Shown here piece after piece: positions 1-7,580 of a stretch of 9,451 nt of DNA (positions within the stretch are counted from its first letter, which is position 1; each line of letters starts with the position of its first letter). The stretch is taken from contig SFER01000082.1 in the NCBI GenBank assembly GCA_004557195.1, positions 1 through 9,451 of the forward strand. The letters run 5' to 3'. Source of the stretch: Bacteroidales bacterium (GTDB taxonomy: Bacteria > Bacteroidota > Bacteroidia > Bacteroidales > Muribaculaceae). The notes under the pieces were generated by a model. That model had not been told where the DNA came from. It saw only the letters and a list, made by a program, of their open reading frames with translations, and ran no database searches. Both the position numbers and the translations under genes were made by a program.

Positions 1-706
1 CATGCACAAGGCGTGCTATTTCGGGAATCTCGCTTTCAAACAAGCCGAGGGTGTTGGGGTTGGTCATCATAATACCGGCGATGGTGTCGTCGAGGAGCGG
101 ACGCAGGTCGGCAACATCGATGGTGCCGCGCGCTGTCGATTTCACCTCCACAATCTCGAGTCCGCACACTGCGGCACTTGCGGGATTAGTGCCATGGGCG
201 CTGTCGGGGACAATCACCTTGGTGCGGCGTGTGTCGCCCCGCTTGAGGTGGTATTGGCGCATAATCATCAAGCCGGTGAGCTCTCCGTGAGCGCCGGCAA
301 ACGGATTTATGGTAAATTCCGACAACCCTGTGAGGTGTGCGAGCGACACTCCGAGATTGTAATAGAGCTGGAGCGCTCCTTGCACACTTGCAGCAGGCTG
401 CAGCGGATGCAATCCGGTGAATCCCGGCAGCGAAGCCATTTCCTCGTTGATTTTCGGGTTGTATTTCATTGTGCAACTACCCAAGGGATAGAAACCGGTG
501 TCGAGACCGAAATTCTTGTTGGAGAGGTTGGTGAAATGGCGCACGACATCAAATTCGCTCACTTCGGGGAGCATCGGGGTGTCGGTGCGGCGAGCCCACT
601 CGGGGAGCGCATCGAGAGTGTATTCGCTATGGCTGTTTTCGGGGAGGCTGTAGCCGCGACGCCCTTCGCGCGACAATTCAAATATCAATTTATCATATTG
701 TTTCAT
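1..706 (-). CDS. gcvPB: Glycine dehydrogenase (decarboxylating) subunit 2, N-terminal part, cut by window edge
   Basis: This is the PLP-binding half of the split P-protein of the glycine cleavage system, a cytoplasmic enzyme that decarboxylates glycine and passes the aminomethyl group to the lipoyl arm of GcvH. Translating the minus strand from the ATG at 706-704 gives 235 residues without a stop. Family signatures are clear: GFYPLGSCTMKYNPK at residues 71-85, NPFAGAHGE at 134-142, VPDSAHGTNPASA at 166-178 and MTNPNTLGLFE at 214-224. The lysine that carries PLP lies further downstream in this family and is outside the window, as is the C-terminal half. The start overlaps the gcvPA stop as ATGA (706-703), which points to translational coupling and equal amounts of the two subunits. 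The identification is secure; completeness cannot be judged. Confidence 0.95.
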   Translation of the reverse strand, partial: MKQYDKLIFELSREGRRGYSLPENSHSEYTLDALPEWARRTDTPMLPEVSEFDVVRHFTNLSNKNFGLDTGFYPLGSCTMKYNPKINEEMASLPGFTGLHPLQPAASVQGALQLYYNLGVSLAHLTGLSEFTINPFAGAHGELTGLMIMRQYHLKRGDTRRTKVIVPDSAHGTNPASAAVCGLEIVEVKSTARGTIDVADLRPLLDDTIAGIMMTNPNTLGLFESEIPEIARLVH

Positions 707-2028
707 AGCAGGCTCTTGATTACTTCGATTAACTTGTTGATTTCCTCATCGGTATTGTTCTCGGTGGCGCAGAACATCACTTCGCCGGATGCCGTTTCGA
801 TGGCTCCGAAAATACCATTGTCGTAGAGAGCCTGCTGAAGTGTAGCCACAGGCAGCGTTGTCTTCATCACAAATTCCTTGAGGAATGGCTTGTCGTAGGC
901 AAGGGTGAAGCAACCGGTTGCCTCGAGGGCTTTGGCAAGGTAGTGAGCCTTGGCATAGCACAATTCGTTCACCTTTTTCAAGCCTTCGGCGCCCATAAGC
1001 GACATGTAGATGGTTGCATACAGCGCCATGAGCGACTGGTTGGAACAGATATTGGAATTGGCTTTCTCGCGGCGGATGTGCTGCTCGCGTGCCTGGAGTG
1101 TGAGCACATAGGCGCGCTTGCCATCCACATCGTGAGTCGCACCCACGATGCGTCCGGGGAGCTTGCGCACAAGTTCCTTGGTGCTGCCGAGGAATCCCAC
1201 ATACGGACCGCCGAAATTGAGCGGCATTCCGAGCGCTTGTCCGTCGCCGCAGGCAATGTCGGCACCACATTCGCCGGGGGTTTTGAGCACTGCGAGCGCC
1301 GAGGGGTCGCAATACATCGCAAACAGCCCCTTGTGGGCGTGGATTTCGTCTGCCACACCTGTATAATCCTCAATTATGCCGTAGGAGTTGGGCTGAGCCA
1401 CCATCACGCCTGCAACATCGTCGGCTTTGACAGCCTCGATGACAGCCTTCAGGTCGGTAGCGCCATCCACTGCCGGCACTTCCACGAGTTCCACGCCGTG
1501 GAAGAAAGCGTAGGTGCGCATCACGCGCAACACATGCTGCGGCATTGTCGCCGACACCAACACTTTGTTGCGCTTCTTGGCTGCCGCGGTGCACATCATC
1601 ATCGCCTCGGCTGCTGCTGTGGCTCCGTCGTACATCGACGCGTTGCAGCAAGCCATGCCGGTGAGTTCCGACATCATGCTCTGGAACTCAAAGATATATT
1701 GCAGCGTGCCTTGCGAGATTTCGGCTTGATAGGGGGTGTAGGCAGTGAGAAATTCGCCGCGTTGTATGATTGCGTTTACAACCGATGGCGAATAGTGGTT
1801 GTAGGCGCCTGCACCGGCAAATATTGCCATCGGCACATTTTTCGCTGCCAACCCGCCGACAAATCGACGCACTTCGGCTTCGCTCATCTCGCTCGGGATG
1901 TCATATTCCTTGTCGAAAATGATTTCCCGCGGCACATCGCTGTAGAGGTCGTCAACAGCGTTCACTCCCACAGCGTCGAGCATCGCCTTGATGTCGGCTG
2001 TGGTGTGCGGAATATATTTATAACTCAT
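703..2028 (-). CDS. gcvPA: Glycine dehydrogenase (decarboxylating) subunit 1
   Basis: This 441-residue protein is the other half of the split P-protein and corresponds to the N-terminal half of fused GcvP. In the family it pairs with GcvPB in an alpha2beta2 enzyme; it has the aminotransferase fold but no PLP lysine of its own. Visible signatures are AGAGAYNHYSPSVVNAI at residues 71-87, the run FLTAYTPYQAEISQGTLQ at 93-110, ELTGM at 121-125 and MYDGATAAAEA at 132-142. The length matches the usual 440-450 residues of stand-alone GcvPA. The ATG at 2028-2026 lies 12 bp after the gcvH stop, and no better upstream start fits in that gap. The stop TGA (705-703) overlaps the gcvPB start. Long open frames on the opposite strand here are shadows of its codon use. 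Confidence 0.96.
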   Translation of the reverse strand: MSYKYIPHTTADIKAMLDAVGVNAVDDLYSDVPREIIFDKEYDIPSEMSEAEVRRFVGGLAAKNVPMAIFAGAGAYNHYSPSVVNAIIQRGEFLTAYTPYQAEISQGTLQYIFEFQSMMSELTGMACCNASMYDGATAAAEAMMMCTAAAKKRNKVLVSATMPQHVLRVMRTYAFFHGVELVEVPAVDGATDLKAVIEAVKADDVAGVMVAQPNSYGIIEDYTGVADEIHAHKGLFAMYCDPSALAVLKTPGECGADIACGDGQALGMPLNFGGPYVGFLGSTKELVRKLPGRIVGATHDVDGKRAYVLTLQAREQHIRREKANSNICSNQSLMALYATIYMSLMGAEGLKKVNELCYAKAHYLAKALEATGCFTLAYDKPFLKEFVMKTTLPVATLQQALYDNGIFGAIETASGEVMFCATENNTDEEINKLIEVIKSLL

Positions 2029-2040
2029 AAAGCGGACGGT

Positions 2041-2418
2041 TTAGTGGCAGATAGCCTCGTAGCCTTTGGCATCGAGGAGGTTGGCGAGTTCGCCGGCATC
2101 GCTCATTTCCACCTTCATAATCCAGTTTTCAAAGGCGTCCTCGTTGATGAGTTCGGGATGCTCCTCAAGAGCAGTGTTCACCTCGACTACAGTTCCCGAG
2201 ACCGGAGAAATGAGGTCGCTGGCAGCTTTCACGCTCTCTACGGCGCCGAAATCCTCGCCTTGCGACACTTCGTCATCCACTTCGGGCATATCCACATACA
2301 CCACGTTGCCCAACTGCTGTTGCGCATAGTCGGTGATACCTACAATGGCGATGTTGCCTTCCACTTTTACAAATTCGTGTGACTCGGAATAATAAAATCC
2401 TTCGATTACTTTGCTCAT
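2041..2418 (-). CDS. gcvH: Glycine cleavage system H protein (lipoyl carrier)
   Basis: This 125-residue protein is the mobile lipoyl carrier of the glycine cleavage system. It shuttles the aminomethyl intermediate from the P-protein to GcvT and then the reduced dithiol to the lipoamide dehydrogenase (L-protein), which is not in this window. The lipoylation motif ESVKAASD places the acceptor lysine at Lys64, the usual position in the family. Other landmarks are ITDYAQQQLGNVVYVD at residues 28-43 and SPVSGTVVEVN at 71-81. The length is normal and no residue seems to be missing. It lies 33 bp after gcvT and 12 bp before gcvPA, inside the operon. The lplA gene at the head of the same operon probably supplies its lipoyl group. 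Confidence 0.97.
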   Translation of the reverse strand: MSKVIEGFYYSESHEFVKVEGNIAIVGITDYAQQQLGNVVYVDMPEVDDEVSQGEDFGAVESVKAASDLISPVSGTVVEVNTALEEHPELINEDAFENWIMKVEMSDAGELANLLDAKGYEAICH

Positions 2419-2451
2419 AATTACAATTATTTTTAGTGTTTATATTTTGGT

Positions 2452-3543
2452 TTATTTTTTATATTTTTTCTCGTAGAATTTCTTCTTTACCACTGTGCCG
2501 GGGAACACTTTCTTGCGTATTCTCACATCCACCGGGGTGTCGAGTTTGGCATAGGTGGAATCGATGAGGGCGAGACACACGCTGCGGTCGGTGGAGATGG
2601 TGTGATAGCCGGTGGTTACGGTGCCGATTTTGCGACCTTCCACCTCGATGTCGTATCCGGCACGCGGGATGGCGCGGTCTTTTATCTCGATACCCACCAC
2701 TTTTTTGCTCACTCCTTCGGTTTTCTGGCGCTCTATCACGTCGCGACCGATGAAATCGGGCTTGTCGAGTTTGACAAACATTCCAAGTCCGGCTTCGATG
2801 GGGGTAATCTCGTCGGTGAGTTCATGACCATAGAGCGGCAACGCAGCCTCGAAGCGCAAGGTGTCACGGCAACCGAGTCCGCAAGGCGCCACTTTCCCTG
2901 TAGCAAGGAATTTGTCCCATGCCTCAACTATATATGCGTGCGAACCATAGATTTCAAAGCCATCTTCGCCGGTGTATCCGGTGCGGCTCACAAGAATATC
3001 CTCGTTGCCGTTGTTGTAAATGGCAAATGTGTAGAATTCGAGCGGTGCTACATCAAATTTGAGCACATCTTTCACGATTCCTTCGGCTTCGGGACCCTGC
3101 ACCGCAAGTTGCCCGAAATGGTCGCTTTGGTTATTCACCACCACATCAAATTCGGTGGCGTTGTGGCTTATCCATGCCACATCCTTGTCGATATTGGCGG
3201 CATTGATTACAAGCAGGAAATAATTTTCGCGAATCTTATACACAAGCAAGTCATCGACTACTCCTCCCGCGGGGTTGAGCATCATGCCGTAATAGATTTT
3301 TCCGATGGGCGCATCGGTGATGTCGTTGGTGAATATGTAATTCACAAATTTCTCGGCGTCGTTGCCGGAAACAAACACTTCACCCATGTGGCTGACATCA
3401 AACATTCCGCAGTTGTTGCGCACCGCGTTGTGTTCTTCAATTATTGAACTATACTCGATTGGCATGATAAATCCTCCAAACGGGCTCATCTTAGCCCCTA
3501 AGGCTACATGTTTGTCATACAGACAGGTCTTTTTCTCTTCCAT
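2452..3543 (-). CDS. gcvT: Glycine cleavage system T protein (aminomethyltransferase)
   Basis: This 363-residue aminomethyltransferase takes the aminomethyl group from GcvH, releases ammonia and forms 5,10-methylenetetrahydrofolate. The N-terminal folate-binding part shows PFGGFIMPIEYSS (residues 21-33), FDVSHMGE (48-55) and NPAGGVVDDLLVYK (90-103). One of Asp97/Asp98 in that last motif should be the catalytic aspartate equivalent to E. coli Asp101. SRTGYTGEDGFEIY (186-199) and LGCRDTLRFEAALPLYGHEL (223-242) are also typical. The C-terminal barrel domain covers roughly residues 275-355, with AIPRAGYDIE and a lysine-rich tail. The ATG at 3543-3541 comes 14 bp after the lplA stop; no Shine-Dalgarno sequence is visible, as is normal in Bacteroidetes. 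Length and motifs indicate an intact gene. Confidence 0.97.
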   Translation of the reverse strand: MEEKKTCLYDKHVALGAKMSPFGGFIMPIEYSSIIEEHNAVRNNCGMFDVSHMGEVFVSGNDAEKFVNYIFTNDITDAPIGKIYYGMMLNPAGGVVDDLLVYKIRENYFLLVINAANIDKDVAWISHNATEFDVVVNNQSDHFGQLAVQGPEAEGIVKDVLKFDVAPLEFYTFAIYNNGNEDILVSRTGYTGEDGFEIYGSHAYIVEAWDKFLATGKVAPCGLGCRDTLRFEAALPLYGHELTDEITPIEAGLGMFVKLDKPDFIGRDVIERQKTEGVSKKVVGIEIKDRAIPRAGYDIEVEGRKIGTVTTGYHTISTDRSVCLALIDSTYAKLDTPVDVRIRKKVFPGTVVKKKFYEKKYKK

Positions 3544-3557
3544 TGTTGGTAAGCATG

Positions 3558-4538
3558 TTAAGGTTGAAATAGTATTTTTGTTAATTCTTTATTTTCAAGA
3601 TTATGGATTATCTTCGACACGTCGATGTGGGCTATTGCCGCCTCAACGGCTTCGGGGGTGTATTCCACTCCCACAAGTCGCCCTATCAGCCCGTTGTCGA
3701 TATCCCCCACCAAGAAATAGTCGCCGCGGATGTTGAGAGAACGTATCACGCTCCCCTTCACCTCGATGTCGGTGGTAAATTCTCCCACCCCCTCGACACG
3801 CCGCTTCACCGTGAGCGAATATTTCGGGTTGTTGCCATAGATAAATTCCGGCGTGAGGTATTCCGCCTCGATTTTTTCTATCTCGGCTACATCGGCGGCG
3901 GTGAGACGCAGGGTGTTGTCGCCACACAATTCGCGGCGCACAAATGCCTTAAATTCCTCGATATCTATCGTTATATGCTCCTTGAGATTGGTTACATGCT
4001 GGCGCACACTTTTCACCCCTTTGCTCACGATTTTCTCGTCGCTCGGCGAGATGGCGCGCACCATGGTCTCTATGTCGGTGTCGTAAAGCATCGTGCCGTG
4101 CACTATGCTCCGCCCGGGCTTGTGATAAAATGCGTTGCCGCTCACTTTGCGCCCATCTATCATTATGTCGTTGCGTCCGCTCGCCTCGGCGTTCACCCCG
4201 AGACGGCGCAACGTGTGGGCTACTATGCGCATATATTTGTCAAACGTGAGCCTCACCGTGGTGTCGGTGGTGATATACGAAAACATGATGTTGCTCATAT
4301 CGGCAAACACACACCCGCCTCCGCTCTTGCGTCGGTAGGTCTCTATTCCATGGCTTCGACAATATTCAAGGTTTACCTCCGCTTCTATTAGTTGGTTACG
4401 CCCGAATATCACGGTAGGATTCACCTGCCACATGAAAAAATATTCAGGTGAATCGAATTTACACGCCACATATTCCTCGGTCGCCAGATAGAACGGGAGG
4501 CGACGCACCAGCATGGCGGGAAGTTCTACATATATCAT
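3558..4538 (-). CDS. lplA: Lipoate-protein ligase A
   Basis: This is a cytoplasmic ligase that activates lipoate with ATP and attaches it to a lysine of carrier proteins such as GcvH. With the ATG at 4538-4536 the protein has 326 residues. Ligase signatures are RRKSGGGCV (residues 69-77), the catalytic-lysine motif GRKVSGNAFYHK (129-140, Lys131) and the HGTMLYDTD run just after it. The C-terminal part (about 240-326) looks like the small accessory domain of LplA. A TTG at 4568 would add ten residues, but it sits inside a TAATTTTG promoter-like box, so the ATG is preferred. The gene heads the operon and lies 14 bp before gcvT, which fits a dedicated role in making holo-GcvH. It may also modify 2-oxoacid dehydrogenase subunits encoded elsewhere. 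Confidence 0.92.
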   Translation of the reverse strand: MIYVELPAMLVRRLPFYLATEEYVACKFDSPEYFFMWQVNPTVIFGRNQLIEAEVNLEYCRSHGIETYRRKSGGGCVFADMSNIMFSYITTDTTVRLTFDKYMRIVAHTLRRLGVNAEASGRNDIMIDGRKVSGNAFYHKPGRSIVHGTMLYDTDIETMVRAISPSDEKIVSKGVKSVRQHVTNLKEHITIDIEEFKAFVRRELCGDNTLRLTAADVAEIEKIEAEYLTPEFIYGNNPKYSLTVKRRVEGVGEFTTDIEVKGSVIRSLNIRGDYFLVGDIDNGLIGRLVGVEYTPEAVEAAIAHIDVSKIIHNLENKELTKILFQP

Positions 4539-4565
4539 ATTGCGAACACTTTTGTTTCGACTTTT

Positions 4566-4573
4566 CAAAATTA
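4566..4573 (-). promoter_or_regulatory. Putative -7 box for the lplA-gcv operon
   Basis: Read on the minus strand the eight bases are TAATTTTG, which fits the Bacteroidetes -7 consensus TAnnTTTG. The box lies about 28 bp upstream of the ATG at 4538, giving a short leader of some 20 nt. No convincing -33 TTTG is visible at the normal spacing; the upstream DNA is AT-rich and holds the short palindrome TTATATATAA at 4583-4592. The box was assigned by eye and is moderately likely. Confidence 0.45.
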
Positions 4574-4592
4574 AAAAAAGTTTTATATATAA

Positions 4593-4680
4593 TCACTATT
4601 TTCCGCGATTTTTTCTCCATTTTTCACCCCATTTTTTTATTCATCGGTTTCATTTTGCTATTTTCACTATTTTCCGCGAT
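4593..4680. repeat. 17-bp perfect direct repeat in the divergent intergenic region
   Basis: TCACTATTTTCCGCGAT occurs at 4593-4609 and again at 4664-4680, a start-to-start distance of 71 bp. Both copies lie between the divergent lplA and portal-like genes. The first copy sits just upstream of the proposed lplA promoter box, so the pair could be protein-binding sites acting on the gcv operon. Equally it could be a trace of a small duplication. The rest of 4569-4764 is AT-rich with poly-T runs, and I see no gene or structured RNA in it. Confidence 0.6.
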
Positions 4681-4764
4681 GTTTCTACCACCAAAAATCG
4701 CACTTAATTTTGGTTAATTCCCCGTTTCCGGCTCATTTTGCATTTCTTCGCCTTACGGCCTGTG

Positions 4765-4772
4765 TATCTTTG
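4765..4772 (+). promoter_or_regulatory. Promoter -7 box of the portal-like gene
   Basis: TATCTTTG matches the Bacteroidetes -7 consensus TAnnTTTG exactly and is followed by CAC. A TTTTG lies upstream at 4736-4740, but its spacing of 24 bp is longer than usual. Transcription would start near 4778, giving a leader of about 30 nt to the ATG at 4807. This excludes the in-frame ATG at 4738, which is upstream of the box. The same TATCTTTGCAC string begins the leader modules at 8573 and 9219. Confidence 0.65.
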
Positions 4773-4806
4773 CACAAAATTCATTGTTTTATTAATTTTT
4801 TCATCT

Positions 4807-6219
4807 ATGAACAACACAGATTTCAACAACTCGATTGCTCTTCTTCGTGCAGCACACAAGGCGTGGCTCGGTGCCGCCGATTTCAGAAGACAGCGTCAAC
4901 GCAACAAAAAATTCACCTACGGTAACCAATGGGACGATATCGTTTTCGACGAAGATGGCAACCCGGTGCCGGAATGGAAGTCGCTCGCCGACAACGGCAG
5001 GGAGCCGCTCAGCAACAACATGATTAGACAACTTGTAAAATGTGTCGTGGGGCGCTATCGCAATATCGCCAAGAACCACACCACCGACAACCCTTGGCTC
5101 GAATCCACTCTCGCCCAAAACCACGCTGCCGAAATCGACAGCCGTGCCATCGAGGAGTTTCTCATCTCGGGCTGCTGCATCCAAAAGGTGGGGGTAGCGC
5201 GCCGCCTCAACGAGTGGGTTATCGACATCTCCAACATCAACCCAAACCGCTTTTTCGTGAACGCTTTTATCGACCCGCGCGGCAACGACATCAACCTCAT
5301 CGGGCAAATCCACGATTTGTCGCCCGCCGAATTGATTATGCTGCTCGCCGACGGCAACCGCGACAAGGCGGCGTGGATTAGAAGCCTCTACAACACCGAA
5401 AACATGTCGCGCGCCAACACTGTGAGGCAGTCGCTCGGCTCCGATTTCTGCTCCGACACCGACTTTTTCTTCGGTTCCTCGGACAAATGCCGTATTTTCG
5501 AAATTTGGTCGCTCGAAATGACCGAACGTATCAGAACACACGACTGCACCTCGGGCGAACTGATTGAATGGGATGTAGCCGAGTTCAACGCGCTCCCCAA
5601 CCGGAAGCGAAACGGCTTCTCTCCTTCAAATTGCGATTGGGAAATTCGCCAGGTGTGGCGCTGCCGCTGGATTACCCCGATGGGGGATATTGTGGCTGAA
5701 TACGATTCCCCTTTTGCTCACCAATCCCACCCTTATATCCTCAAACTTTATCCGCTCACCGATGGCGAAGTTCACTCGTTTGTCGAGGATGTTATCGACC
5801 AGCAGAAACACATCAACCGTCTTATCGTCACCGCCAACCATGTGATGAATTCGAGCGCGAAAGGGGTGCTGCTTTATCCCAGCGACGCGCTCCCGCCGGG
5901 CTACTCTTGGGATCAAATCAAGAAGATGTGGCGCTCGCCCGATGGCATTATTCCTTTCGATTCTGCCGATAAATCTCCGCAACAGATGCTCACCAATGGC
6001 ACAAATCAAGGTGTTTATCAACTCCTCGACTTGGAAATGCGCCTTTTCAACACGGTTTCGGGGGTGTCGGAGGCGCTACAAGGACACAATATTGGTGCCG
6101 GCGTGGGCGCGGAACTCTACAACCGACAAACCGACAATGCCACTATTGCGCTTTGCGATATTTTCGACTCTTTCCGCGATTTCATCGACATGCGCAACCA
6201 CAAACTCGCTATGCTATAG
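4807..6219 (+). CDS. Orphan phage portal-like protein (P22 portal type), probably C-terminally truncated
   Basis: The 470-residue product resembles portal proteins of the P22 type, which form the ring at a phage capsid vertex through which DNA is packaged. The resemblance is from memory and rests on the early pattern YGNQWDD (residues 38-44) followed by REPLSNNMIRQLVKCVVGR (65-83), the long helical stretch around 325-355 (FVEDVIDQQKHINRLIVTAN), and the late pattern GVSEALQG (419-426) then YNRQTDNATIALCDIFDSF. Such portals usually continue well past that last region, so this copy probably lost its C-terminus. The ATG at 4807 is chosen because the promoter box lies at 4765-4772. No terminase, capsid or scaffold gene adjoins it; neighbours are housekeeping genes. 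Its TAG overlaps the convergent hydrolase stop. It may be a remnant or a domesticated gene; the frame is open throughout. Confidence 0.7.
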   Translation: MNNTDFNNSIALLRAAHKAWLGAADFRRQRQRNKKFTYGNQWDDIVFDEDGNPVPEWKSLADNGREPLSNNMIRQLVKCVVGRYRNIAKNHTTDNPWLESTLAQNHAAEIDSRAIEEFLISGCCIQKVGVARRLNEWVIDISNINPNRFFVNAFIDPRGNDINLIGQIHDLSPAELIMLLADGNRDKAAWIRSLYNTENMSRANTVRQSLGSDFCSDTDFFFGSSDKCRIFEIWSLEMTERIRTHDCTSGELIEWDVAEFNALPNRKRNGFSPSNCDWEIRQVWRCRWITPMGDIVAEYDSPFAHQSHPYILKLYPLTDGEVHSFVEDVIDQQKHINRLIVTANHVMNSSAKGVLLYPSDALPPGYSWDQIKKMWRSPDGIIPFDSADKSPQQMLTNGTNQGVYQLLDLEMRLFNTVSGVSEALQGHNIGAGVGAELYNRQTDNATIALCDIFDSFRDFIDMRNHKLAML

Positions 6220-7560
6220 CACACCCTTGAGCCAAGACACAATGTCGGCAAGCACTTCGGGCGATATGGTGGTCTCTATGCTCCCATATTCCGTGGTTAG
6301 CCCGGTTTTGCACGGCTGGAACAGGTGGTTCAAGCCCGGATAGGTTTTTATCAGGTCTTTGCGATTGCCGGGCAAGGCAAGTCGCAGCGATTCGAGGTTA
6401 AGTATGTAGTCCACCTGGGTGTCCGTCTCTCCGTTTATCGCCATTACCGGGCATTTTGTCGAGGCTATCACTTCGGCGGGATTGTAGAGCAAAAACGACC
6501 TCAACCATGTGCCCATATCTCTGCTGAGTATCTCCACCAATGCCGGTTTGAGTTGTCGTTTCAATGTCAAATCGTTCTCGTCGAGAATCTCCTCGAGTTG
6601 CCTCTCGGCATCAATGCACGGGCTGTGTGTGGAGATATATTTCAGCACCGGCTCAAGTGCGGCGCAATACTCATCGACGCCTTCAATGCCGTTGAGTGTC
6701 AATAACACATGGTTTTGGTTTATCAATTGACTCACGCCATCAACCATCGAGCCTGCCATGCTCACGATGCAGTCAACCGCCCCCTGTTGCGCAAGCATAA
6801 AGGCTATCGTGCCGCCTTCGCTGTGCCCTATCGCGCCCACCGCCGAGAATTTGCCGCTATCGCGCAGATATTTCACCTCGGCAAGCGCATCAGCGGCATT
6901 GCTCTGAATGGTGATTGCATTAGCATTTCCGCTCGTGCCACCCACTCCGCGGTCGTCGCAGCGAAGTGTGGCAATCCCGTTCCGAGCAAGATAATCGGCT
7001 ATTACGGCAAATGGCTTATGCCCGAATAGTTCCTCATCGCGATTCTGCTGTCCGCTACCGTTAATCAGCAACATAGCCGGCACTTTCTCCTTTCCGTCAT
7101 ATCCCACAGGATAGGTGATTGTGCCCGCTATTTTTATATCGTCATTCGCTATCGACACTTCTTCGGTCCTGTAGTCAAACGGCGGCTGTGGTGTCTGCGG
7201 GCGGGATATTTCCACATCCCCGCGCTTAAAGTTGAGCGGGAACCGATGCCCATGCTGCTCAAACACCCCCTTTATGCTGTCTGCCTCCACTTTTCCGGCA
7301 TACGATATCTTCGCCATGCCCACTTTCACCGACACGCTGTCTTCGGCAAGATAGGCTATCTCACCGGGTATCCCTTTCGCTCCTTGGTCGGGCGAGTCCA
7401 TGCTAAACCGGTAGCCGTCCCCTTCTCGGGTGAAATGAAACACAACTCTCATTTTCATCTGCCCCAAGTTCAGGGTGCCGCTCCACGCACCGCTAATATC
7501 GGCGTTTATGCCCATGCACACCGCCAAAACCATCAAGGTAACACAAATCGCTCTTTTCAT
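6214..7560 (-). CDS. Secreted alpha/beta hydrolase (S33-type serine hydrolase family)
   Basis: This 448-residue protein starts with a probable signal peptide (positively charged MKR, hydrophobic core to about residue 18, likely cleavage after residue 20), so it should act in the periplasm or at the outer membrane. Residues 21-130 form a beta-rich N-terminal domain starting DISGAWSG, often seen before such hydrolases in Bacteroidales. The alpha/beta hydrolase domain follows: LLINGSGQQNRDE (164-176) for the oxyanion region, the nucleophile elbow GHSEGG with Ser247, NGETDTQVD with a candidate catalytic Asp380, and GLNHLF with His412. The triad appears complete. The substrate is unknown; esterase or peptidase activity is possible. 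It lies 20 bp after the small gene at 7581-8030 and probably shares its transcript. Its stop overlaps that of the convergent portal-like gene by six bases. Confidence 0.88.
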   Translation of the reverse strand: MKRAICVTLMVLAVCMGINADISGAWSGTLNLGQMKMRVVFHFTREGDGYRFSMDSPDQGAKGIPGEIAYLAEDSVSVKVGMAKISYAGKVEADSIKGVFEQHGHRFPLNFKRGDVEISRPQTPQPPFDYRTEEVSIANDDIKIAGTITYPVGYDGKEKVPAMLLINGSGQQNRDEELFGHKPFAVIADYLARNGIATLRCDDRGVGGTSGNANAITIQSNAADALAEVKYLRDSGKFSAVGAIGHSEGGTIAFMLAQQGAVDCIVSMAGSMVDGVSQLINQNHVLLTLNGIEGVDEYCAALEPVLKYISTHSPCIDAERQLEEILDENDLTLKRQLKPALVEILSRDMGTWLRSFLLYNPAEVIASTKCPVMAINGETDTQVDYILNLESLRLALPGNRKDLIKTYPGLNHLFQPCKTGLTTEYGSIETTISPEVLADIVSWLKGVL

Positions 7561-7580
7561 CTTGGTGTCGTTTTAGATTG

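Noticed and set aside
2..826. 274-codon plus-strand open frame at the left edge
   Set aside because: It lies opposite gcvPB, whose signature motifs read cleanly on the minus strand; it is a shadow frame.
943..2382. 479-codon plus-strand open frame opposite gcvPA and gcvH
   Set aside because: It spans two secure minus-strand genes, its product is His- and Cys-rich without recognisable motifs, and it is explained by the codon bias of the genes beneath it.
4569..4764. Glycine riboswitch before the gcv operon
   Set aside because: The leader predicted for lplA is only about 20 nt and the intergenic DNA is AT-rich with poly-T runs; no tandem aptamer-like stems are visible.
4738..4806. Upstream ATG that would extend the portal-like protein by 23 residues
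   Set aside because: The TATCTTTG promoter box (4765-4772) lies downstream of that ATG, and the extension has no portal-like sequence.
4801..5541. 246-codon minus-strand open frame opposite the portal-like gene
   Set aside because: The plus-strand frame has a promoter and portal-like patterns; the minus frame has no start context and a low-complexity Val/Glu-rich product.
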